Shown: positions 12,642 through 20,991 of the stretch, piece after piece | Numbering within the stretch: position 1 is the stretch's first letter | Layout: every line of letters begins with the position of its first letter | Assembly (NCBI RefSeq): GCF_006715765.1 | Contig: NZ_VFNV01000001.1 | Location: 2,046,001-2,110,000, forward strand | DNA length: 64,000 nucleotides | Direction of reading: 5' to 3' | Source of the DNA: Rarobacter incanus | Lineage (GTDB): Bacteria > Actinomycetota > Actinomycetes > Actinomycetales > Cellulomonadaceae | The notes under the pieces: generated by a model | The model's input: only the letters and a program-made list of their open reading frames with translations | Told to the model about the DNA's origin: nothing | Database searches by the model: none | Made by a program: the position numbers and the translations under genes

Positions 12642-14840
12642 CTACGCGAAACTGAGGACCGATTCCCCGGTGGCTGGATCGGTGAGGCGTCTGCAGCGCA
12701 CGCCGTAGACTTCGGCGATCAATCTGGGGCGTAGGACCTCGCTGGCCTGTCCCGCCGCGCGCACGCGCCCGCGGTCCAACATGATGGCGCGATCGCAAAA
12801 GTCGGCGGCGAGAGTGAGTTCGTGGATTGCCGCAATCACGGTCACGCCCCTCGCCGCGACCTCGCGGAGCAGCCGCAGCACATCGAGTTGGGCACCGACA
12901 TCTAGGTAGGTAGTTGGCTCATCGAGGACGAGCACCGCCGGTTCTTGTGCTAGCGCCCGCGCAATGTGAACGCGTTGCCGTTCCCCGCCAGACAACGTGG
13001 ATATGTCGCGTTGCGCCGCATGCAGGACGCCGGCTTGCCGCAGCGATTCCAGCGCCGCGGATGTGTCCTGCCGGGTCGCCGAGGCCAGCAGCGAGCGGTG
13101 CGGGATCCGTCCCAGCAGTACGGCGTTGAGGGCGGTCATGCCGGCCGCTGGTTGCGGCGCCTGTTCCACCGCGGCGATCACGCGGGCCCGGGAGCGCGCG
13201 GACAGCGCCGCCAGGTCACGATCTCCGACCATGACCGTGCCGCCCGCGGGCGCGCGCAGGCCGGCCAGGACGCGCAATAGCGTCGACTTGCCCGAGCCGT
13301 TCGGTCCAATCAGTCCCGTAACGGTGCCCGCGGGCGCGACGCAGTCAACGCCGTCAATGATGAGCGTTCCATCGGCCGCCCAGGCCACACCGGCCGCACG
13401 CAGACCGAATTCGCCTGTCGCAGGCGCCAAAGTGGGGCGAGGGAAGCGAGCCGAGCCCGGTGTCGGCTGCGCGGCGGGGGCGCGGCCGCGCAGTGCGGGC
13501 GCAGGAATCGCAGGTTCGCATCCTGCTGAGGCGTAGCCGAGCTCCGTGCCGCGAGCGGGTGAAGGCGCCGCATCTTCGACTCCGGCCGCGACATGCGCCG
13601 GCGCGGGCCGCGCAAGCGCAACCTTGCTGCGCCTGCGCAGCAGCCACGCAAAGACCGGGACACCGATTGCGGATGTGACGACCCCGACCGGCAGCTCGCG
13701 CGGAGAAAAGACGGTCCGCGCAGCAGTGTCCGCCCAGATCAAGAAGATTGCCCCTGCCAACGCGGATACCGGCAGGACCACCCGATAGCTGGAACCGACA
13801 ACCATGCGCACCCCATGCGGCAAGATGAGCCCGACGAACCCAATCGCCCCCGACTGGGAGACGAGCGCGCCGGTGAGCAGCGCGGTCGCAACGAACAAAA
13901 TGAGCCTGACGCGCCCGGCCGGAACGCCGAGCGCGGTCGCGGCGTCATCGCCGAATCCGAAGGCGTCGAGCACGTTTCCCACGAAGCACAGCGCTATGCC
14001 GATGATCGCGGCCGCCCAGACGATCGCCGCGGATTTCCATTGCGCCCCCGCCAGAGATCCCATGAGCCAGGAGAGTATTTCTCTGTAGGAATCGCCGGTG
14101 GCAGTCCAGAAGATGACGAGGGAGACCACGGCGGAACACCCCTGCGACACCGCGATTCCCGCCAAGACCGTGCGGTTCATCGAACCGCGTCCGCCCAAGG
14201 TCACCGTCAGCGTGAGCGCGAGCATCGCCCCCGCGAACGCCGCTGCGGGCAGGGCAACGCTCACGCCGAGCAGCAGCACCGAGACCGCTCCCAGCGAGGC
14301 GCCGGACGACAATCCGAGCAGGTAAGGGTCGGCAAGCGGATTGCGTGTCAACGCTTGCAGGATCGCCCCGCACAAGGCCAAGCCGGCCCCCACGGCGGCG
14401 GCCGTGAGGACTCGCGGAACGCGCAATTCCCACACGATCGCGTCGCGAATGGTGGTTAGCGGGTCCAGCCGAAGGGCCTCGTTGACGCCCAGGTGTGTGG
14501 CCAGCGCGCGCAACACCTCCCCGAGCGACAGGTGCGCCGAACCGAGCGTGATCGCGATCAGGATCGACGCAATCAGCACGGCGGCTAGCCCCGCCACAAA
14601 CGCCGCGCTGTGCAGGGGCCGGCGGGGAGCCGCGGGGTGTGCGGCGTCCCCATCCGTTGCCGCCTCCGCAAGTCGGCGCGTGGCGGCGGACTCGTTTCCG
14701 CGGTGTGCGGGCCTTGCATCCGCTCCCGCCGACTCGGGTCGTGCCGCCCCTGTGCCGTGCGGGAGCCCCGCCGCGCCGGCGCCGTGCGAGTGCGCCGACG
14801 GCTCACGTTGACCGACCGGCGCGGCCCCAACCGGCGTCAT
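12642..14840 (-). CDS. Fused ABC importer permease-ATPase, proposed F420-0 uptake
   Basis: One 732-aa chain joins a FecCD/BtuC-type permease to its ATPase. After a disordered N-terminus of about 80 residues come several membrane helices with permease signatures (LRVPRVLTAAAVGAGLALCG, NPLADPYLLGLSSGA, GAIGFVGLILPH). A Pro/Ala linker of about 70 residues follows, then the nucleotide-binding domain: Walker A GPNGSGKST (near residue 510), signature LSGGERQRV, Walker B VLVLDEPTTYLD and the H-loop AIHE. The ATG at 14840 has AGGAG at good spacing and lies 4 nt after the lipoprotein stop; an upstream ATG at 14873 would overlap it. The family and cofE context match the proposed F420-0 transporter cassette (TIGR03868/TIGR03869/TIGR03873), normally three separate genes. 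Confidence 0.85.
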   Translation of the reverse strand: MTPVGAAPVGQREPSAHSHGAGAAGLPHGTGAARPESAGADARPAHRGNESAATRRLAEAATDGDAAHPAAPRRPLHSAAFVAGLAAVLIASILIAITLGSAHLSLGEVLRALATHLGVNEALRLDPLTTIRDAIVWELRVPRVLTAAAVGAGLALCGAILQALTRNPLADPYLLGLSSGASLGAVSVLLLGVSVALPAAAFAGAMLALTLTVTLGGRGSMNRTVLAGIAVSQGCSAVVSLVIFWTATGDSYREILSWLMGSLAGAQWKSAAIVWAAAIIGIALCFVGNVLDAFGFGDDAATALGVPAGRVRLILFVATALLTGALVSQSGAIGFVGLILPHGVRMVVGSSYRVVLPVSALAGAIFLIWADTAARTVFSPRELPVGVVTSAIGVPVFAWLLRRRSKVALARPAPAHVAAGVEDAAPSPARGTELGYASAGCEPAIPAPALRGRAPAAQPTPGSARFPRPTLAPATGEFGLRAAGVAWAADGTLIIDGVDCVAPAGTVTGLIGPNGSGKSTLLRVLAGLRAPAGGTVMVGDRDLAALSARSRARVIAAVEQAPQPAAGMTALNAVLLGRIPHRSLLASATRQDTSAALESLRQAGVLHAAQRDISTLSGGERQRVHIARALAQEPAVLVLDEPTTYLDVGAQLDVLRLLREVAARGVTVIAAIHELTLAADFCDRAIMLDRGRVRAAGQASEVLRPRLIAEVYGVRCRRLTDPATGESVLSFA

Positions 14841-14844
14841 CGTC

Positions 14845-15900
14845 CTACTCCTGGCCGTCCGCTGGCGTGGCATCCGGTGAATCGACGCTCAACGCACCGA
14901 GCTGATCGGCAATGGACACGGTGGCATCGACCGTGCGGACACCGGCCTCGGTCGCCGCGAACGGGACAACGATGTATCTGCCCTCCTTGACCGCACTCAA
15001 TTCCTTGGTGACCGGATTCGACGCCAGATAGGCCTTCTTCTTTTCGGCGCTGTTCCACGTCGAATCGACCAGCACGATCACGTCGGGATCCGCGGCAGCG
15101 ACATTTTCCCAGGCGAATGACGCCCACGATGCCTTCTCCGTCACGATGTTCTGCAAACCGGCGGCCTCCATGATCAGTTCGGGTGCGCCGATAGCGCCGC
15201 CGACGAACGGCGTATCCGTTCCGGAAGACCACCACAGGGCACGCAGGTCTCGTCCGTCCTTTACTACCTTTGCCAGCGCCGCCCGCTCCGCGCTCACGAG
15301 CGAATCTGCGGCCGCGGCCGCATTGAATATCTGCCCGGCCTCGCGAATCGAGGCGAAAACATCGTCAAAGGTCAGCGGATCGGGTTGGTTTTCTCCCTGG
15401 CACGCCGGTGGGGGAACGTACGTGGCAATACCAAGTTTCGCCAGCTCCGCGCGATCGCCAATTCCCTTCGCGCTCACATTCGACTCCCAACCGGCGTAAA
15501 TCAGGTCCGGTTCCAGCGCCAGCACGGATTCCTGCCCGGGAACCTTGTCGCTGAGCGGTGACGTTAGAGCAGGAACCGTGCGATCGGCGAGCGAATCCGG
15601 CAGCGGGCCGTCCAAGTAGGCGGCGCCCACGATCTTCGATTGCACGCCCAGCGCCAGCATCATTTCCGCCGTTGACGATTTGACGGTGACGACCCTTTGC
15701 GGCTCCGCCGCGATCGTCACCGAAACGCCGCAGTTCGTGATGGTTAGGGGGTAGTGCGTCTCCTCGGTTCCGGTCTGGCTCGCGGCGGCCTGCGTCGCGG
15801 ATGTGGTGTCAGTAGAACTGGCGCATCCGGCAAGCAACGTTGCCAGCGCCACGGCGCTGACCGTCATCGAAGCCACGAGGCGCGGTGTGAGTGGGGTCAC
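14845..15900 (-). CDS. Substrate-binding lipoprotein of the proposed F420-0 importer
   Basis: A 351-aa class III periplasmic-binding-type (BtuF/FepB-like) lipoprotein that would capture substrate outside the membrane. The signal peptide ends in the lipobox LLAGC, followed by a Ser/Thr-rich tether. The two lobes include PQRVVTVKSSTAEMMLALG and LEPDLIYAGWES. The GTG start at 15900 has AAGGAG six bases upstream. It is followed directly by the permease-ATPase fusion. Siderophore or cobalamin binding is the general alternative; the F420-0 assignment comes from the neighbouring cofE and F420 oxidoreductase. Confidence 0.8.
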   Translation of the reverse strand: MTPLTPRLVASMTVSAVALATLLAGCASSTDTTSATQAAASQTGTEETHYPLTITNCGVSVTIAAEPQRVVTVKSSTAEMMLALGVQSKIVGAAYLDGPLPDSLADRTVPALTSPLSDKVPGQESVLALEPDLIYAGWESNVSAKGIGDRAELAKLGIATYVPPPACQGENQPDPLTFDDVFASIREAGQIFNAAAAADSLVSAERAALAKVVKDGRDLRALWWSSGTDTPFVGGAIGAPELIMEAAGLQNIVTEKASWASFAWENVAAADPDVIVLVDSTWNSAEKKKAYLASNPVTKELSAVKEGRYIVVPFAATEAGVRTVDATVSIADQLGALSVDSPDATPADGQE

Positions 15901-16077
15901 GAAGGTCTCCTTACATAAGGTGGGATCGGGAAGGGCGCGCTACCGGCGCCTGGTGACTCGCGCCCCACTCACCGGGACGCCGCTGCGAGCAATAGACAAC
16001 TCGCGGTCAGTAAATCCATCCTAAGGGCGGTGAGAAGCGGTTAACTCCGCCGAAATGTTCACGCTCCGGCGCCGCCT
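15901..16077 (-). promoter_or_regulatory. Upstream region of the importer with a repeated motif
   Basis: This region lies between the end of the MocR gene and the lipoprotein start, both on the minus strand. It contains CGGTTA-ACT-CCGCCGAAATGTTCA (16038-16061), nearly identical to 17507-17529 in front of the pyrimidine operon. No cobalamin-riboswitch core was recognised. Confidence 0.5.
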
Positions 16078-17415
16078 CTATGGCCTAGCGGCCAACGCAA
16101 GGATGCGTGCGAGTTCCGGAATGGACTCAACCGGGCGGGAAACCGATACCCGGATGTGCGCGCTCGCGGGGGCGATCGTGAAGACGCTTCCGGGCGCGAC
16201 CCGCACGCCGGCGCCGGCCAGGCGCGTCAACGCGGCATCCTCGTCGTGCACAGGCACCCAGAGGTTCAAACCATCCCCGGGGGTAACGGCGACCCCCAGA
16301 TCGGTCAGGGCGGCAGCCAAGAGATGGGAGCGGCCATAGTAGACCCGGCGCGCCTCCGAAACCGCCGCGATCGCGTCAGCGTCCGTCAAAAGGTCAAACA
16401 GGAGGCGTTGCAGTAGCCGGCTGGTCCAGCCGGGTCCGAGCATCCGGCGGGCCACCAACGGATCGATGATTATTGCGGGCCCGCCGACCGCGGCAATGCG
16501 CAGGTCGGGCCCGTGCGATTTCGAATACGAACGGATCCGCACAACCTGGTCCGGCAGGAAGTTACCGATGCTGATGTCGCGGGCGACGCTCACCTCGCCC
16601 GAGTGATCATCCTCGATGACCACCACATCGGGGTGAGCGCGCAGCACCGCGGCCAATTCGCGGGCACGGGTCGCGGTGATGCTCACACCCGTCGGGTTGT
16701 GCGCTCGCGGTTGGACCACGACCGCCCTGACCCCGTGGCGAAGCGCGGCGGACAACCCGGCTACGGTGATGCCGTGCGCATCGAGCGGAATCCGGAAGCG
16801 GTCGCGGCCCGACTGCTCCAGGAGGTCGAATATGGGCGGAAACCCGGGGTCTTCCACGCCGATGCGATCACCGAACGTGGTTACCTGGTCCAGCACCCGG
16901 CCAATCGCGTCGAGCGCGCCATCGACCACCGTCAGGCGCTGCGGGCGAAACGGCCACGATTCGCGAATCACCGCCTCCAATTGCGGCAATACGGGGGGAG
17001 CGACGTAGCTGTCTGTGTCGGCACCGGCGATGGTGCGGGCCGCGCGGGTCAGCGTCCTTTGGATGGAGGGCAAGAGAGTCGGATCCGGGGTTCCCGTTGA
17101 GAGGTCGATGGCGGCGGGCTCCATGGCCTCGTTCATTGATTTGTAGCGTGGCGGGAGCCAACTGGTCCTTCCCGGAAGCATGTAGGTTCCCGCTCGCCCG
17201 CGTGCGATCACCAGCCCCACGTCCGCCAGTGCGCGCCAGGCGCCGCTGACCGTTGCGGGGCTTACGCCAAGGGCGCGGCTCACGTCGCGGACGGTGGGGA
17301 GGCGATCGCCGGCGCTGATGGTTCCTGCCTTGAGCAGACGCGCGATTCCCGCGGCGATACCGCGCGGACTGGTGTCCTCGATATGTTCAACCAGGACGGA
17401 AACATTGATCTGCAT
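16078..17415 (-). CDS. MocR/GabR-type regulator (GntR HTH fused to aminotransferase-like domain)
   Basis: Transcription factor with an N-terminal GntR winged helix (about 1-75, with AGDRLPTVRDVSRALGVSPA) and a C-terminal fold-type I aminotransferase domain that binds PLP. The PLP lysine is in SYSKSHGPDLR (Lys299). At 445 aa it has normal family length. Start choice is uncertain: the ATG at 17415 fits the family, while upstream starts run into the repeats at 17445-17465. It diverges from the beta-ureidopropionase gene. GabR-type members sense omega-amino acids such as GABA with PLP, so beta-alanine, the pathway product, is a reasonable effector (inference). Confidence 0.85.
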   Translation of the reverse strand: MQINVSVLVEHIEDTSPRGIAAGIARLLKAGTISAGDRLPTVRDVSRALGVSPATVSGAWRALADVGLVIARGRAGTYMLPGRTSWLPPRYKSMNEAMEPAAIDLSTGTPDPTLLPSIQRTLTRAARTIAGADTDSYVAPPVLPQLEAVIRESWPFRPQRLTVVDGALDAIGRVLDQVTTFGDRIGVEDPGFPPIFDLLEQSGRDRFRIPLDAHGITVAGLSAALRHGVRAVVVQPRAHNPTGVSITATRARELAAVLRAHPDVVVIEDDHSGEVSVARDISIGNFLPDQVVRIRSYSKSHGPDLRIAAVGGPAIIIDPLVARRMLGPGWTSRLLQRLLFDLLTDADAIAAVSEARRVYYGRSHLLAAALTDLGVAVTPGDGLNLWVPVHDEDAALTRLAGAGVRVAPGSVFTIAPASAHIRVSVSRPVESIPELARILALAARP

Positions 17416-17444
17416 GGCTGCAATAGTTCCCCCGATTCCGTTCA

Positions 17445-17465
17445 TTTGGGGGCACTTTGGGGGCA
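17445..17465 (+). promoter_or_regulatory. Direct repeat, candidate MocR operator
   Basis: TTTGGGGGCA occurs twice (17445-17454 and 17456-17465), one helical turn apart, in the divergent region upstream of the regulator. Direct repeats are the usual operator form for MocR proteins. Confidence 0.55.
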
Positions 17466-17506
17466 ATCCAGCATGAATTTACGTACGCGACATACCCAAT
17501 TAGCAA

Positions 17507-17529
17507 CGGTTACGCCGCCGAAATGTTCA
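17507..17529 (+). promoter_or_regulatory. Repeated motif upstream of the pyrimidine operon
   Basis: CGGTTA-CG-CCGCCGAAATGTTCA, the second copy of the motif at 16038-16061. It lies 100 nt before the beta-ureidopropionase start. It could be an operator, or a repeat that flanks the regulator gene. Confidence 0.5.
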
Positions 17530-17629
17530 ACCGCCACAGTTACAAGCATCACGACGAGGTGGTGGCCGCAGCACTCGACTCGTCCGCCACCGAAGAAGGA
17601 TTTCCACCGCATCGGAGGCGAAACAAGAA

Positions 17630-18478
17630 ATGTCTGTTGTTCGTGTTGCATATACCCAAGCCCGCTGGACTGGCGACAAAGAATCGATGATCCAGTTGCA
17701 CGAGGACTGGACGCGGGAAGCCGCGGCCGCGGGCGCCCAGATCATCGGATTCCAGGAACTGTTCTACGGCCCCTACTTCGGGATCACGCAGGACCCCAAG
17801 TATTACGAATACGTGGAGACCATCCCCGGCCCGACGACCGACCGCTTCAGCGCGCTGGCCAAGGAACTGGGCATCGTGATGGTTCTGCCGATCTACGAGG
17901 AAGACCAACCTGGCGTCTACTACAACACCGCCGTCGTCATTGACGCCGACGGGACGGTGCTGGGGAAGTATCGCAAGCACCACATCCCGCACGTCCCGAA
18001 GTTCTGGGAGAAGTTCTACTTCCGCCCCGGCAACCTGGGCTGGCCCGTGTTCGACACGGCGGTCGGTAAGGTCGGCGTCAACATCTGCTACGACCGGCAC
18101 TTCCCCGAGGGATGGCGCGTTGCCGCGCTCAATGGAGCCGAGATCATTTTCAACCCGAACGCTACGGCCCCGGGCATCTCGAACCGCCTGTGGGAGGTTG
18201 AGCAGCCCGCCGCCGCGGTCGCGAACGGTGTGTTTATCGTCGCGAACAACCGGGTCGGTCTAGAGGACAACGAATATGGCGACGAGGCCGTCAAGTTTTA
18301 TGGGTCGTCCTACCTTGTTGGGCCCGATGGCGAATACGTCGGCGAGGTCGGCTCCACCGAAGACGACGCGCTCTACATCCGCGACATTGACCTCAACAAG
18401 GTCCGCGAGGTTCGCGAACGTTGGCAGTTCTTCCGCGATCGCCGTCCCGATGCCTACGGGCCGATCGTCGCGCCGTGA
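17630..18478 (+). CDS. Beta-ureidopropionase (N-carbamoyl-beta-alanine amidohydrolase)
   Basis: Nitrilase-superfamily amidase of 282 aa expected to hydrolyse N-carbamoyl-beta-alanine to beta-alanine, CO2 and ammonia. The Glu-Lys-Cys triad is visible: Glu43 in FQELF, Lys116 in GKYRKHHIPH, Cys153 in NICYDRHFPE. The block HVPKFWEKFYFRPGN is typical of bacterial ureidopropionase-like members. ATG at 17630 with GGAGG upstream. It is the first gene of the catabolic operon, 35 nt before dihydropyrimidinase, which supplies its substrate. N-carbamoyl-D-amino-acid or N-carbamoylputrescine hydrolase are possible alternatives. Confidence 0.85.
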   Translation: MSVVRVAYTQARWTGDKESMIQLHEDWTREAAAAGAQIIGFQELFYGPYFGITQDPKYYEYVETIPGPTTDRFSALAKELGIVMVLPIYEEDQPGVYYNTAVVIDADGTVLGKYRKHHIPHVPKFWEKFYFRPGNLGWPVFDTAVGKVGVNICYDRHFPEGWRVAALNGAEIIFNPNATAPGISNRLWEVEQPAAAVANGVFIVANNRVGLEDNEYGDEAVKFYGSSYLVGPDGEYVGEVGSTEDDALYIRDIDLNKVREVRERWQFFRDRRPDAYGPIVAP

Positions 18479-18513
18479 TTCGTTGCAGAAACTGACTTTG
18501 AGGAGGAAACGCT

Positions 18514-19947
18514 GTGAAGACTCTCATCACGGGTGGCACCGTCGTTAACTCAACCGGTCGCGGGCTGGCTGATGTGCTCATCGAGGGCGAAAAGATCGCC
18601 GCCGTGCTGCCGCCGGGCAGCCAGTTGCTTGGCGCCGACCTGAAGTCAGCGGTGGATAAGGTCATCGACGCCACCGGCAAGTACGTCATTCCTGGCGGAA
18701 TTGACGCGCACACGCACATGGAGATGCCGTTCGGAGGCTCGAGCGCTTCGGACACATTCGAGACGGGGACCACCGCGGCCGCTTGGGGCGGGACGACCTC
18801 CATTGTCGACTTCGTGGTTCAGTATCCACACCAGAACATCCTCGATCAGTATCACCTATGGCACGAAAAGGCCGCCGGTAACAGCGTCATCGACTACGGT
18901 TTCCACCAGATTCTGTCGGACGTGCAGGATTCGTCGCTGACGGCGATGGACGAACTGATCAGCGAGGGTGTGACCAGCTTCAAGCTGTTCACCGCCTACA
19001 AGGACGTCTTCTTGTCGGACGACGGGCAGATATTCCGCGCGTTCCAGAAGGGCGCCGAGAACGGCGCGCTCATGATGATGCACGCGGAGAATGGTTCCGT
19101 CATCGATGTGCTGCAAAAGCAGGCGATCGAGGCGGGCCACACCACGCCCTATTACCACGGGACCACGCGGCCCTGGCAGACCGAGGAAGAGGCCGTCCAC
19201 CGCGTGATCATGCTGGCCGATCTGGCACGCGTGCCGCTGTATATAGTCCACGTTTCAGCCAAGCAGGCGGTGGAGCAGATAGCTACCGCCCGCGACCGCG
19301 GCCAGAACGTCTTCGGCGAGGCGTGCCCCCAGTACCTGTACCTCTCGCTCGAAGAGCACCTGGCGGCCGTAAGCGAGCAATGGGGCGACTTTGAGGGGGC
19401 GAAGTGGGTTTGTTCGACCCCGGTGCGCTCGCGCGAGGAGGGCCACCAGGAGGCCATGTGGCAGGGGTTGCGGACCAACGATCTGCAACTTGTTGCCACC
19501 GATCACTGCCCGTTCTGCATGACCGACCAAAAGGAACTGGGCATCGGCGACTTCACCAAGATCCCAAATGGAATCGGATCAGTCGAGCACCGCATGGACC
19601 TGATTTACCAGGGCGTCGTGGACGGGAAGATCACGCTTGAGCGCTGGGTGGAGACCTGCTCGGTGACGCCCGCCCGCATGTTCGGGATGTACGGCCAAAA
19701 GGGCGTTATTCAACCCGGCGCGGATGGCGACGTGGTCATATACGACCCGAACGGCCACACGAGTATCGGGCTGAACAAGACCCACCACATGAACATGGAC
19801 TATTCCGCGTGGGAGGGCTACGAGATCGCCGGGCACGTCGACACGGTCATCTCGCGCGGGTCGATCATCGTGGACAACAACACGTTCCTCGGGTCGACGT
19901 CGCACGGAAAGTACATCAAGCGCGGCCTAAGCCAGTACCTGATCTGA
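18514..19947 (+). CDS. hydA: Dihydropyrimidinase
   Basis: Zinc amidohydrolase of 477 aa that opens 5,6-dihydrouracil or dihydrothymine (and hydantoins) to N-carbamoyl-beta-amino acids. Metal ligands are visible: GIDAHTHMEMPF (His66, His68), the carboxylated lysine in FKLFTAYKD, a His in VHVSAK, and the Asp-His of DHCPF. The GTG start at 18514 has GAGGAGG upstream. It lies directly behind the ureidopropionase and before the LLM oxidoreductase, so steps two and three of the reductive pathway are adjacent. A pure hydantoinase role cannot be excluded. Confidence 0.92.
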   Translation: MKTLITGGTVVNSTGRGLADVLIEGEKIAAVLPPGSQLLGADLKSAVDKVIDATGKYVIPGGIDAHTHMEMPFGGSSASDTFETGTTAAAWGGTTSIVDFVVQYPHQNILDQYHLWHEKAAGNSVIDYGFHQILSDVQDSSLTAMDELISEGVTSFKLFTAYKDVFLSDDGQIFRAFQKGAENGALMMMHAENGSVIDVLQKQAIEAGHTTPYYHGTTRPWQTEEEAVHRVIMLADLARVPLYIVHVSAKQAVEQIATARDRGQNVFGEACPQYLYLSLEEHLAAVSEQWGDFEGAKWVCSTPVRSREEGHQEAMWQGLRTNDLQLVATDHCPFCMTDQKELGIGDFTKIPNGIGSVEHRMDLIYQGVVDGKITLERWVETCSVTPARMFGMYGQKGVIQPGADGDVVIYDPNGHTSIGLNKTHHMNMDYSAWEGYEIAGHVDTVISRGSIIVDNNTFLGSTSHGKYIKRGLSQYLI

Positions 19948-19959
19948 GGCGGGGGAAAC

Positions 19960-20991
19960 ATGGATTTCGGAATTGTATTGCAGACGGATCCTCCGGCGTC
20001 GCGCGTCGTGGATCTGGCCCGGCAAGCGGAAAACTACGGGTTCACGCACGCTTGGACGTTCGATTCGCATCTGCTGTGGGAAGAGCCGTTCGTCATCTAT
20101 TCGGCGATGCTCGCGGCCACGCGCAAGATCGTGGTGGGCCCGATGGTCACCAACCCGGCCACCCGCGACTGGACGGTACTGGCGTCATTGTTCGCGACCC
20201 TCAACGAGATGTACGGGAACCGCACGATATGCGGCATCGGCCGGGGCGACTCCGCCGTTCGCACGCTCAACGGTCGGCCAACAAACCTGGCGACGTTGCG
20301 TGACGCCATTCACGTGATCAAGGAGTTGGGCAATTCGCGATCGGTCGAACTCAATGATCGCACCATCCAGTTTCCGTGGGCCAAGGGGTCGGAACTGGAC
20401 GTCTGGGTGGCGGCCTACGGGCCGCTCGCCCTGAAACTGACCGGGGAAGTTGGCGATGGGTTCATTCTGCAACTCGCGGACCCGGACATCGCCGGCTGGA
20501 TGATTAAGGCGGTGCGCGATTCCGCCGAAGCGACCGGACGCAACCCCGACGACATCAAGTTCTGCGTCGCAGCACCCGCCTATACGGGAAACGGCGAGTC
20601 GCCGGCGGAGCGCGCCCACATGCGCGAGCAGTGCCGATGGTTCGGCGGCATGGTCGGCAACCACGTCGCTGACATCGTCAAGCGATACGGCACGGACTCC
20701 GCCATTCCGAAGGCGTTGACCGACTACATCGAACGACGAGAAGGCTACGACTACAACCAGCACGGGCGAGCAGGCAACAGCCACGCCTCATTCGTGCCCG
20801 ACGAAATCGTTGAGCGATTCTGCCTGCTCGGCTCGCCGTACGAGCACGTAGAAAAGCTCGGTGAGCTCAAGAAACTCGGCGTGACGCAATACGCCGCCTA
20901 CTTGCAGCACGACAACAAAGAAGAAACGCTGCGGATGTACGGCGAACGGATCATCCCAGCGATGGCAGAAACCGTTACGGCGACGGCATGA
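19960..20991 (+). CDS. LLM-class oxidoreductase, TIGR03842-like, candidate F420-dependent
   Basis: A 343-aa luciferase-like TIM-barrel protein related to methylene-tetrahydromethanopterin reductase. Visible blocks are GFTHAWTFDSHLLWEEPFV, VGPMVTNPATRDWTVLASL, TICGIGRGDSAVRTL and VWVAAYGPLALKLTGEVGDG. The function of this family is not established; actinobacterial members are predicted to use F420, while proteobacterial ones may use FMN. It sits between dihydropyrimidinase and the importer and overlaps the next gene by 4 nt. Because no PydA-type dehydrogenase is seen, it is a candidate for pyrimidine ring reduction (inference). Confidence 0.75.
   Translation: MDFGIVLQTDPPASRVVDLARQAENYGFTHAWTFDSHLLWEEPFVIYSAMLAATRKIVVGPMVTNPATRDWTVLASLFATLNEMYGNRTICGIGRGDSAVRTLNGRPTNLATLRDAIHVIKELGNSRSVELNDRTIQFPWAKGSELDVWVAAYGPLALKLTGEVGDGFILQLADPDIAGWMIKAVRDSAEATGRNPDDIKFCVAAPAYTGNGESPAERAHMREQCRWFGGMVGNHVADIVKRYGTDSAIPKALTDYIERREGYDYNQHGRAGNSHASFVPDEIVERFCLLGSPYEHVEKLGELKKLGVTQYAAYLQHDNKEETLRMYGERIIPAMAETVTATA

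Noticed and set aside
13593-14459. Plus-strand 288-aa open frame opposite the permease fusion
   Set aside because: Highly charged, low-complexity translation with no motifs. The minus strand encodes clear permease helices.
12642-15900. Cobalamin or siderophore (BtuFCD/Fec) uptake genes
   Set aside because: The fold family fits, but no cobalamin riboswitch or siderophore gene is near, while cofE and an F420 oxidoreductase are adjacent. F420-0 uptake is the better contextual call, though not proven.
17630-19947. D-hydantoinase and D-carbamoylase for D-amino acid production
   Set aside because: Possible by family, but the downstream omega-aminotransferase and YdfG-like SDR fit beta-alanine metabolism better.
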